NCBI GenBank assembly: GCA_947176535.1
Contig: CAMWQU010000001.1
Coordinates: forward strand, 1 to 64,000
Length of the DNA stretch: 64,000 nucleotides
Reading direction: 5' to 3'
Origin: an uncultured Prevotellaceae bacterium
Lineage (GTDB): Bacteria > Bacteroidota > Bacteroidia > Bacteroidales > Bacteroidaceae
Part shown: positions 54,901-61,651 of the stretch, in pieces
Numbering within the stretch: position 1 is the first letter of the stretch
Layout: each line of letters starts with the position of its first letter
Notes under the pieces: model-generated
What the model saw: the letters and a program-made list of their open reading frames with translations, nothing else
The model's database searches: none
What the model was told of the DNA's origin: nothing
Made by a program: the position numbers and the translations under genes

Positions 54901-56782
54901 AGCCGAAGAAGAAGCCAAGGCAAAAGGAGTACCCGTCGATTCCATTTTAGCCCAACAAGCCCGGGAAAATCCCGCGAAGCAAAGCAACGCCAAGGGACAA
55001 AGTCAGCAAAAGAGCAACACGAAGCAGAAAGGGTTTGCCGGCGAAGTCACGCTGCGTCCCGACACCACCACGACACTGACACACAATCAGAAGTCGAAGC
55101 GAATCACCGTCACGGCCCGCGACACGGCAGGACACGAGTACAGACTGAAATACAAGAAACTGGACGACAACAAGATTCTCATCAAGAACCTCGACTCCAT
55201 GAGAGTACGTGTAAACGTCGTTGCCAAACCCAAACTGGAAGAGGAAAAGTGGTACTCTTTTGCCCAGGCCGCAGCCCGTTTCGCCATGATGGTACGCAAC
55301 ATCAGCATATCCTACCGCAATACCTACAACCTTGCCCTGCCCGGTTTCCTGCCTAATGTAGGAGATATGCTCGGGCAGAAATCAGGCAACGGTGCTTTCC
55401 AACCCGGACTTAAATATGCTTTCGGACTGGTGGGTGATTCCTACATTGAGGAAGCAAGAAGCAACGGTTGGTTGCTTTGCGCTGACAGCATAGCCACGCC
55501 CGCCACGACCAGCACCACGGAAGATGTGCAGATAAAAGCCAGTCTGGAGCCGTTCACCGACCTGAAAATCGAACTCTCCATGTCGCACACCCGCAACCGA
55601 AGCCGCTCGGTGCAGTATATGTACGTGGGCAATCCCACCACGGAGACGGGATCTTTCAACATGACCACTATTTCGCTGAAATCGGCTTTCGCAAGTCGTG
55701 GCAATGCCTACAACGGCTACCGTTCGAAGACGTTCCGGAACTTCTGCGACTATCTGCCCATCATCCAGCAGCGCGTAGAGGCCCGTTACCGGAACATCAC
55801 TTATCCGCAGGGCACGGGACAAACGGGTACTTTCGACCCTGCCAACGGCACGGTGGGCCTCTATTCGGGCGATGTAATGATACCGGCTTTCTTTGCCGCT
55901 TACACCGGAGGCAGCCCCCACAAGACGGGTATCGACCTGTTCCCCGCACTCACCAAAATGTTGCCCAACTGGACCCTCACCTATCGCGGACTGTCCACCC
56001 TGCCCTTCTTCCGGGATCATTTCAAGTCGGTGAACATCACCCACGGCTACAAATCGGTCTACGCCATCGGTTCCTACAACACCTATTCATCGTGGATTCA
56101 GGCATTCACGGGCAGCGAAATCGGCTTCATGGAGAACACTACGACAGAAAGTTATCAACCCTCCTCGATGTATGACATCAGCAGCGTAAGCGTCAATGAG
56201 AGCTTCGCCCCACTGGCCGGTATGAACGTCACACTAAACAACAACATGACGCTGAAACTGGAATACCGCACCACCCGCGTCATTAACCTCTCCATGACCT
56301 CGGCACAAATCAACGAGACGTCCAGTAAAGACGTTGTCTTCGGCTGGGGCTATAAAATCGACGACTTCCGTTTCGCCTCTCTTTGGGGCGGCAAGAAAGC
56401 CAGTGCCAAGCAGGGTAAAGGACGCAGCACCGGAAAGGGCAACGCACAAAACAAGAACAACACGACTCAGAAACAATCGGACACCGGCAGCAAGGGAAAA
56501 GGCGGCAAGAGCAACTTTGCCCACGCACTGAATCTGTCCTTTGACTTTTCGTTCCGCAACCAAGATGCCCTGCGGCGCGACATTCAGACCGGACTCACCG
56601 AAGCCACCAACGGCAACAAGGCCATCAAGACCTCGTTCCAAGCCTCATACGCCATCTCGCGGATGGTATCGCTCAGCCTCTACTACGACCGCCAGCGGAA
56701 CGCCCCGCTGCTTTCCAGCAACGCCTACCCCACCATCACGCAGGATTTCGGTCTCAGCATGAAGTTGTCCCTCACACGGTAA
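48938..56782 (+). CDS. sprA: SprA/Sov, outer-membrane translocon of the type IX secretion system
   Basis: 2614 residues, even larger than usual SprA proteins. The signal peptide is MRSKRIILPLLLAMANVVAF. The family is clear from the N-terminal FDLGPAEKIFGPGGVQIRTQ, the repeated QSQL/DYN... barrel segments and ARGKDKFDF. SprA forms a giant beta barrel through which T9SS cargo leaves. No in-frame ATG precedes the signal peptide, so translation probably starts at the TTG (48938). A Lys/Ala/Glu-rich low-complexity stretch (about residues 1950-2005) and a second Lys/Gly/Asn-rich one (about 2486-2525) look like lineage-specific insertions. It implies secretion and gliding-type functions here. Confidence 0.92.
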   Translation: MRSKRIILPLLLAMANVVAFGRINCSMELFAYAHASAYGAPKDTTEKKKPRYSVRKTAAETRKDAEPKAIDLRDPDNLKTEVSYNEKDNTYSVGTTLVGGTAKSTTGTSTGNRNQTAPGTSTSTSNKNQSRNATNVTSTGTASGLGYNVSLLPPLALTNSYLSTPLLMTPEEYREWTLRQSMARYFRDRNAEIFEARGKDKFDFTDIHFDLGPAEKIFGPGGVQIRTQGSAELKLGMNTKKVNNPSLATNRRKTVGFDFDEKINMSLNGSVGDKIKLSLNYNTDATFDFDSQNMKLKYDGKEDEIIKLVEAGNVSMPSNNSLIPGISSLFGLRTDIQFGRLKMQTVVSQKKSASKSVSSKGGGSTNAFEFSATNYEENRHFYFSHYFRQQYDKNMSTLPTIASGITITRVEVWVTNKNSNAANNRNIIALTDLGEHDFIGNPELWTRGSVSVPSNKANTEYQTMVNTLNGARDISQATTLLDNYGLVGGEDYEKLQSARLLSSPEYFVNTSLGYISLNTNLQSDDVLGIAFEYTYGGVTYQVGEFSSDLTDNSKALFVKLLKASSGSPQLNTWRLMMKNVYNLGASSVSREKFKFDIKYQSDSSGVYITYLPEQNLKNTTLLRAMNLDRLDNNNKVNPNGQFDFVEGYTIRKGRVYFPVEEPFGQHLRQWIGDDEVADRYCFPELYDSTKTVAKQIAEHDKFLLTGQYKGTNGSQIDLGATNIAQGSVVVTAGGVTLTENSDYTVDYNMGIVTIINQSIIDAGTTINASVESNDNYGMQRKTMMGVNLDYELSKNFTIGGSIMFLNEQPLTTKVAMGNEPLKNTLWGGHIAWKRESQWLTNIIDKLPLIRATQPSHISFNAEFAQLVAGQNKRIQGGASYLDDFENSSYKTSLTTPTYWMMSSTPSMFAESRLTNDVRYGYNRALLAWYYVDPIFTRRGSTLTPSHIKSDLEQLSNHYIREVYERELYPQKAQNSYSSATSLNVLNLAFYPNERGAYNLNTDVEPDGKLKSPQSKWGGMMRKMDNTDFETMNVEYIEFWMLDPFIYKRDLPGNHGGDFYINLGEVSEDILKDGKKYFESGMPIDGDAAYYTETVWGRVPTTTSVTYAFNNEGGARAAQDIGLNGLNSDQERVFGVYAAFLQQMQGKVNAQVYDSLYADPANDNYHYYRGTDFDQAHTSILDRYRRINMPEGNSPDSSNSPERYETAYKTTPDVEDLNQDYTLNEYEKYFQYHVSIRPEDLVVGRNHITDKRTASVKLRNGNTEEVNWYQFRIPLANYESKVGNISDFTSIRFMRMFLTGFEESIILRFATLDLVHGDWRSYEQPLYTGEAPTTTATMTVSTVNIEENNDKQPVNYVLPPGISRVTDPSQSQLVEENEQALCMVVENLSPGEAKAVYKNCNYDMRQYKHLQLFVHANALLNDITDLQDGETSIFLRLGSDYKNNFYEYEVPLVLTPEGNYDPYSATASRAVWPADNMINIDMDILTSLKKERNKQKSLGLTGFNKLFHSYDNNHPSNRISIMGNPTLGEVKTIMIGVRNNGRTVKSVEVWANELRLQEFSNDGGWAAQGTLNIQLSDLGSVNATGHVETAGFGSIEQTVAERKDEDSYNYAITTQFELGKIFPEKAQVKIPLYYSYNKETVKPKYNPLDTDMLLKDAMDALQTQEEKDSLKSLTTTTETQRNLSFTGVKVNISSRKHPMPYDPSNFTFNYSRRSTNREGVTTVYENDRQWKAGMNYSWSPNWKNWEPFKNSIKSKSKWLTLLKEQNLAFAPQSVTFSTDLTRTYYELQERDMEDMANTQGIPVTFSQNFLWNREFSLKWDLFKALHFSFQSGTHAEIEEPYGPVNKDLYADQYTAWKDSIKMSLSHFGRPLDYNQTAQLSYKLPINKLPMFDWVTADASYNTNYSWKRGSELEDGSTLGNTVNTQRTVNINGKFAMETLYNHSKFLKETNKRFTASKAKSASKKKADAKKKEQEAKKKAEEEKKQARQKAEEEAKAKGVPVDSILAQQARENPAKQSNAKGQSQQKSNTKQKGFAGEVTLRPDTTTTLTHNQKSKRITVTARDTAGHEYRLKYKKLDDNKILIKNLDSMRVRVNVVAKPKLEEEKWYSFAQAAARFAMMVRNISISYRNTYNLALPGFLPNVGDMLGQKSGNGAFQPGLKYAFGLVGDSYIEEARSNGWLLCADSIATPATTSTTEDVQIKASLEPFTDLKIELSMSHTRNRSRSVQYMYVGNPTTETGSFNMTTISLKSAFASRGNAYNGYRSKTFRNFCDYLPIIQQRVEARYRNITYPQGTGQTGTFDPANGTVGLYSGDVMIPAFFAAYTGGSPHKTGIDLFPALTKMLPNWTLTYRGLSTLPFFRDHFKSVNITHGYKSVYAIGSYNTYSSWIQAFTGSEIGFMENTTTESYQPSSMYDISSVSVNESFAPLAGMNVTLNNNMTLKLEYRTTRVINLSMTSAQINETSSKDVVFGWGYKIDDFRFASLWGGKKASAKQGKGRSTGKGNAQNKNNTTQKQSDTGSKGKGGKSNFAHALNLSFDFSFRNQDALRRDIQTGLTEATNGNKAIKTSFQASYAISRMVSLSLYYDRQRNAPLLSSNAYPTITQDFGLSMKLSLTR

Positions 56783-56817
56783 ATCCATCCCACTCGCCTA
56801 TTTCTATCGGCATAATC

Positions 56818-56848
56818 TTTGCATTTTCAGATATTTTATATATCTTTG
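56818..56848 (+). promoter_or_regulatory. Promoter of the AAA ATPase gene
   Basis: TTTG (56818-56821), a 19-base spacer, TATCTTTG (56841-56848). Start expected near 56853. Confidence 0.85.
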
Positions 56849-56869
56849 TGCACATAAAACGGTATCGGA

Positions 56870-58048
56870 ATGGAATCTTTCTTCCGCACACATTCTTACC
56901 TTGTGGAGCACGTCCATGCCCCTGTACGGCGTGCCCTTATGGATGAAATCAACTGGGACGACCGGCTGATTGGCATCAAGGGGAGCCGTGGCGTAGGGAA
57001 AACAGCTTTCCTACTCTCTTATGCACGGGAGAATTTCCGCGACGAAGAGCACAAGTGTCTCTACATCAACATGAACAACTTCTACTTCCAGGGGCACAGC
57101 ATTTCGGAGTTTGCCAAGGAATTCTACGACTACGGAGGGCGCGTCCTGCTCATCGACCAGATATTCAAAGACCCGAACTGGAGCCAGGAGCTCCGTCGCT
57201 GCTACGACACCCTGCCCGGACTGAAAATCGTATTCACCGGTTCCAGTGTCATGCGGCTGAAAGAGGAAAACCCGGAACTGGGCGGCATCGCCAAGTCATA
57301 CAACCTGCGCGGATTCTCCTTTCGCGAATACCTCAACCTGAAAACCGGCCTCAATCTGAAACCGCACTCGCTGGACGAAATCATCCGCAACCACGGACAG
57401 ATTGCCGCCGAAATCTGCCACAAGGTGAATCCCCTCGACCACTTCCAGGCCTACACCCACCACGGCTACTACCCTTTCTTTCTGGAGCGCCGCAACTTCT
57501 CGGAGAACCTCGTCAAGACCATGAACATGATGATTGAGGTGGATATTCTGCTCATCAAACAGATTGAACTGAAATACCTCTCAAAAATCAAGCAACTGCT
57601 CTATCTGCTGGCCGTAGACCGCACGCAGGCCCCCAACGTCAGCCAACTGGCAGCGGACATACAGACCAGTCGCGCCACGGTCACCAACTACATCAAGTAT
57701 CTGGCCGACGCGCGCCTCATCAACGTACTCTACCGGTTAGGAGAAAGTTCCCCAAAGAAGGCCGCCCGCATCATGATGCACAACCCCAATCTGATGCACG
57801 CCATACTCCCCCAACAGGTAAGCGAACAGGAGGAAAGCGAAACATTCTTCCAAAATGCGCTCTGGGGCCGCCATATCGTAAACGTGGGCAAACGCTCCTA
57901 CGACTTCGCCGTCGGTGGCCGGTTGCATTTCCGCGTCCTTTCCGAAGCCCCCAAGCGTCAGCTCGCCGGCATACACTACGCCATGAACGGCATCCGCCGC
58001 GGCGACGAACACCAGATACCGCTTTGGCTTTTCGGCTTCCTCTATTGA
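56870..58048 (+). CDS. AAA ATPase with DUF4143-type C-terminus
   Basis: 392 residues. Walker A GSRGVGKT (38-45); Walker B RVLLIDQIFK (91-100), where the usual catalytic Glu after Asp96 is Gln97; sensor region KIVFTGSSVMRL. A winged-helix segment (SQLAADIQTSRATVTNYIKY) follows near residue 260, then the DUF4143 C-terminal domain. These proteins are common in Bacteroidetes and their roles are mostly unknown. The Gln suggests slow or absent ATP hydrolysis. Single-gene transcript. Confidence 0.85.
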   Translation: MESFFRTHSYLVEHVHAPVRRALMDEINWDDRLIGIKGSRGVGKTAFLLSYARENFRDEEHKCLYINMNNFYFQGHSISEFAKEFYDYGGRVLLIDQIFKDPNWSQELRRCYDTLPGLKIVFTGSSVMRLKEENPELGGIAKSYNLRGFSFREYLNLKTGLNLKPHSLDEIIRNHGQIAAEICHKVNPLDHFQAYTHHGYYPFFLERRNFSENLVKTMNMMIEVDILLIKQIELKYLSKIKQLLYLLAVDRTQAPNVSQLAADIQTSRATVTNYIKYLADARLINVLYRLGESSPKKAARIMMHNPNLMHAILPQQVSEQEESETFFQNALWGRHIVNVGKRSYDFAVGGRLHFRVLSEAPKRQLAGIHYAMNGIRRGDEHQIPLWLFGFLY

Positions 58049-58107
58049 AAAGCCTCTATCCTCTTATTCATCTGACATCAACATTCAACCTTATTCATAC
58101 AAACTCC

Positions 58108-59520
58108 ATGAAAAAGAATCACCTGCTCGCCAAAGGAATAGCCACGTTCCTCGTATGGATGGCATCCGCCCCCTTTGCGCAAGCCCAAATGACCTTCTCG
58201 CTCAACGGCCGGACGTATGCCGATGTAGCCGACAGAGACAACAAAGGATTTACGACCGTCACCTTGCCCGCCGGAACCGAACTGAGCGGACTGATTACCG
58301 GAGTGCAGGTGGACGGAGAGCCGATGAACCCCGCCGACGTGGTTCCTAACCCCACCGAAACGACCGTCAGTTACAACGAACTAAAAGTATTCACTTACGG
58401 CAACAAGGCATACGGTTTCCGCTTTGTCGAGGACGTTTGGTTCTGCGCCGTATTCATCTCGGACTGCCACACCAACCAAGGCAGCGGGCACGACGGGACA
58501 AGTACCGAGGAGCTAACGGCCATCATCAACAACATTGCGGCAATGGGCCGCGACGGAGAACGAAAAGTGACGTTCACCACTCCCGGTGCTACCCACATTG
58601 TTCCGAAAGCCGACCTCATTTTCTGCCTTGGCGACATCGACCAGGACAAGGGGGACAACGGAAGTTCCGGCAAGCATGAGAATTTCCTCAACGCCACAGC
58701 CGAAGTGGCGAAGCAGGCAGGCATACCGTTCATCTTCATTGCCGGCAATCACGACCTGTCCCCGGACTACTGGGGTGGCAGCAATCCGGACAAGGGAGTC
58801 ACATTGAGCGGCTCCAATGCCGACGCGGAGACCCTGTCGGCCATCACCCGGAACAACGACTACTGGAACAGTCAGGGCGTATTCGACGAGAACATCGAGT
58901 ACATCACCGACACGTCCAAGAGCAGCTATTTCCAGTCGAAACCCTTCACGTTCAAGTTCAAGGACGTGCGTTTCTACTGCGCCCACACCTACTGGTTCCA
59001 CAAGCTCTACTCCAAGCCCGGACTGTTCAGCAGTGCCACCTACTATGCCCCTGACGGTGTCATTGCGGCACTGAACGCGTTTGTCGAGGAACACGCCGAC
59101 GAAGCCAGTGTATGGATGCAGCACTACCCCTGGCTGGCAGGCTCCGACTGCAACCGCTGGTGGCTCGACCAGAACGACACGGGTCTCTACATTCCCACCA
59201 AGGACGCGTCAGTCTACGGTTGCAGCACTTCCGGCCTCCCGTTCAACGACGCCTCCACAGCCAACAGCCTCAAGAAAAATCCCTTGGCCGACATCATGGC
59301 AAAGGCCGGCGGCAAATCGGCCGACGGCAAGGTGCAGCACTTCTCGGGCCACTACCATCGCTTCGCCGACATGACCTACAAGAATACAGTCGGTTCCGGC
59401 TCCACGGTGCACGACTACACGGTGGCCGCCAACGGCAACCCCTCGCAGTCCGAGAATGCCTTCATCGTTCTCTTCAAACGCGGAGAGGGCGTGAAGGAAG
59501 TCATCCAGGCCCAGTTCTGA
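58108..59520 (+). CDS. Secreted calcineurin-like metallophosphoesterase
   Basis: 470 residues with a signal peptide (MKKNHLLAKGIATFLVWMAS, cleavage near AQAQ). Metal motifs: SDCHTNQ (about 117), GDIDQD (about 175), GNHD (about 212), QHYPW (about 335), and GHYHRF (about 413). It hydrolyses a phosphoester outside the cytoplasm. No C-terminal sorting signal is visible. It starts 60 bases after the ATPase stop; the cargo-like gene follows in 36 bases with no promoter between, so the two probably form one transcript. Confidence 0.88.
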   Translation: MKKNHLLAKGIATFLVWMASAPFAQAQMTFSLNGRTYADVADRDNKGFTTVTLPAGTELSGLITGVQVDGEPMNPADVVPNPTETTVSYNELKVFTYGNKAYGFRFVEDVWFCAVFISDCHTNQGSGHDGTSTEELTAIINNIAAMGRDGERKVTFTTPGATHIVPKADLIFCLGDIDQDKGDNGSSGKHENFLNATAEVAKQAGIPFIFIAGNHDLSPDYWGGSNPDKGVTLSGSNADAETLSAITRNNDYWNSQGVFDENIEYITDTSKSSYFQSKPFTFKFKDVRFYCAHTYWFHKLYSKPGLFSSATYYAPDGVIAALNAFVEEHADEASVWMQHYPWLAGSDCNRWWLDQNDTGLYIPTKDASVYGCSTSGLPFNDASTANSLKKNPLADIMAKAGGKSADGKVQHFSGHYHRFADMTYKNTVGSGSTVHDYTVAANGNPSQSENAFIVLFKRGEGVKEVIQAQF

Positions 59521-59556
59521 AAATCCGATTCCTAACCTCCTTTTTCTCATCGAATT

Positions 59557-60714
59557 ATGCTTAACATCAGACATACTTTCATCCTATTGTGTTTCATTCC
59601 TGCGGTTTTCCGGGAAAGTGCGAATGCAGCGGAGACGCCCCGTACCAAGGCCGCAACCGCGCAAGACGACCGCACACAGCTCGTTGCGGCTCTAGAACGC
59701 TTCGAGCGCGACTACAACCTTTCCGACGGCACGGACTACAGCCGCCTGACCATGAGTGCCGAGGCGTGGGCCGAACTGATTAAAAAGGTGAACGCAGCCA
59801 CCACGGCCCTCGACGATGTCTCGCCGGAGGCCGACTACGCCGCCGCACGCGACGAACTCATCGCACAGTTGGATGCCACCGACGCCTCCCTGCGTCTCTT
59901 CAAGAGCTACCGGGCCATGCTGACCGGCACTCAGGCACTTGTCCCGAACGAAACTGCCGCCTATGCCGACGGCACATACATGGACAACGACAACCGGGAG
60001 CAGGAAGCCATCGAGGCCCTGAATCAATTATTCACCACGTATGCCGCCGCCAAGGAGTGCGACTTCGACGCATCGGCTTTCCTCGGCGACAACCTCGACT
60101 TCAACACGCCGCAGGGCAACAAACTGACCTCCATGGATATGTTCCACGTGTTCGACATTGCCGGATGGGAAGAGGTCTACGAGAACCTCGACCAGTATTG
60201 CTTTCTCGAAAACAGCAATCCGGACTACGAGAATCAGCTATACATACGTTCCAACTGGACCAGTCGGGCGGTGGTACTGAAGGTGCAGAAGCAGGCCATG
60301 CTGCCGGTGGGCAAGTACCAGCTATCGTTCCTCTGGAACAGCAAGATGTCGAACATGAAGAATCTTTCGCAGTACAAACTCGGCAAGAAAGCGACCACGT
60401 TGGGCAAACTTACCTCCGGTGCCAAGCAGCTCACGTACACCTTCACCGTCGCGGACGAGCCGACCCCGTTCGACCTGATTTTCGGCTTGCAGAAGCGCAA
60501 TTCCGGCGACACGCCCGCGCAGATTCTGGTAGACGACATCACACTGACCTACATCTACGAAAACACCGGCAACGGCATAGCTGACATCGACGGTGATGCC
60601 ACGGACAAGAAGAAAGCGAATGACACATGGCACGACCTCTCAGGACGGAGTATCGCATCGCCGCAGCACGCCGGTGCCTACCTGCACAACGGCAGAAAAA
60701 TAGTCATTAAGTAA
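59557..60714 (+). CDS. Secreted protein of unknown function with T9SS-type C-terminal signal
   Basis: 385 residues. Signal peptide MLNIRHTFILLCFIPAVFRE. The middle is not recognised: helical first half, then a beta-sandwich-like part (GKYQLSFLWNSK, PFDLIFGLQKR). The last 45 residues look like a type IX sorting signal of the Prevotella kind: WHDLSGRSI, then GAYLHNGRKIVIK at the very end. Export through SprA (encoded 3 kb away) is therefore likely. It follows the phosphoesterase closely. Confidence 0.6.
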   Translation: MLNIRHTFILLCFIPAVFRESANAAETPRTKAATAQDDRTQLVAALERFERDYNLSDGTDYSRLTMSAEAWAELIKKVNAATTALDDVSPEADYAAARDELIAQLDATDASLRLFKSYRAMLTGTQALVPNETAAYADGTYMDNDNREQEAIEALNQLFTTYAAAKECDFDASAFLGDNLDFNTPQGNKLTSMDMFHVFDIAGWEEVYENLDQYCFLENSNPDYENQLYIRSNWTSRAVVLKVQKQAMLPVGKYQLSFLWNSKMSNMKNLSQYKLGKKATTLGKLTSGAKQLTYTFTVADEPTPFDLIFGLQKRNSGDTPAQILVDDITLTYIYENTGNGIADIDGDATDKKKANDTWHDLSGRSIASPQHAGAYLHNGRKIVIK

Positions 60715-60723
60715 TATAAGGAG

Positions 60724-60755
60724 ACACGCACGCACGTACACGTATGCACACGTAT
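60724..60755. other. Alternating purine-pyrimidine tract
   Basis: 32 bases of perfect alternation (ACACGCACGCAC...), the longest in the window, in the gap between the cargo gene and the GNAT gene. No 22-bp array is attached; the nearest lies just beyond the GNAT gene. Confidence 0.6.
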
Positions 60756-60788
60756 TCAGGACTTCCCTCGGAGAGCTTACAGAAACAA

Positions 60789-61376
60789 ATGGAAATCAAC
60801 ATCATACCGGCCACGCCCGACGATGCGCCGTTTATCGCTCAGGTCGTGTTGGGCGCGATAGGGAAAGAGCATACGCTGGAAATGGCAGGTTCCCCGGAAC
60901 GCCTTCCTCTTGTGGAACAAGTGTTCACGAATCTTGCCGCTATGGACAACTCCCAGTACAGCTATCGCAACACGCTCCTCGCCGTGACACCCGGAAGGGA
61001 ATATGCAGGCGCGGTGGTGAACTACGACGGCGCGGCTCTCCACTCCCTGCGCCGGGCGTTCATCAGCGAAGCAAACCGTCTTCTCGACTGGGGACTGAAA
61101 GTGTCCGATTTCCCCGACGAGACATCACCCGACGAATTGTATCTCGACTCACTCATGGTGCTGCCCAAGTACCGCCGGAACGGAATCGGCACCAAACTGA
61201 TTGAAGCTGTGAGGAAGCGTGGCGCAGCCCTCGGAAAGCCGGTTGGCCTGCTCGTGGATTTCGGCAATCCCAATGCCCGCCGCCTCTACACCGCTCTCGG
61301 TTTTCGGAGTGTGGGCCAACGTCCTTTTGCCGGCAAAACCATGGAACACCTCCGGCTCCCGCTGCAACAACCATAG
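60789..61376 (+). CDS. GNAT-family N-acetyltransferase
   Basis: 195 residues. The acetyl-CoA loop is LDSLMVLPKYRRNGIGTKL (R-x-x-G-x-G form), followed by FGNPNARRLYTALGFR, a classic GNAT C-terminal element. N-terminal IIPATPDDAPFIAQVV. It acetylates an unknown amine. I chose the ATG at 60789 because the family N-terminus starts there; a longer frame from 60744 starts within the alternating tract. Confidence 0.88.
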   Translation: MEINIIPATPDDAPFIAQVVLGAIGKEHTLEMAGSPERLPLVEQVFTNLAAMDNSQYSYRNTLLAVTPGREYAGAVVNYDGAALHSLRRAFISEANRLLDWGLKVSDFPDETSPDELYLDSLMVLPKYRRNGIGTKLIEAVRKRGAALGKPVGLLVDFGNPNARRLYTALGFRSVGQRPFAGKTMEHLRLPLQQP

Positions 61377-61400
61377 GTCTACGGAGGTTCATCGCCTTAC

Positions 61401-61490
61401 GCGCGCGCGCATAGGACGACCAAGCCTCGTCCATAGCGGGACGAGGTGCAATCCATAGCGGGACGAGGCTTGGTCCATATATGGACTCGT
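61401..61490 (+). repeat. 22-bp tandem repeat array, site 6
   Basis: Core GCGCATAG at 61405, GTCCATAG at 61427, ATCCATAG at 61449 and GTCCATAT at 61471, each exactly 22 bp apart. A short alternating CG-rich run (61398-61411) overlaps its start. It precedes the pyruvate:ferredoxin oxidoreductase promoter. Confidence 0.75.
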
Positions 61491-61566
61491 CCCCGACGAC
61501 GGGACGACCGCCACACGGGAAAACATTTCGGGAAGCCACGAAATAATCACTTTTTGGTAACTCTAT

Positions 61567-61597
61567 TTTGCAAAGCGCAAGATTTTCGTTATCTTTG
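61567..61597 (+). promoter_or_regulatory. Promoter of the pyruvate:ferredoxin oxidoreductase gene
   Basis: TTTG (61567-61570), a 19-base spacer, TATCTTTG (61590-61597): exact consensus. Start expected near 61602, 50 bases before the ATG. Confidence 0.85.
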
Positions 61598-61651
61598 TAC
61601 CCATCTTAAAGTAATATATGTAAACAATTTCATAATTAAACCAAAACAATT

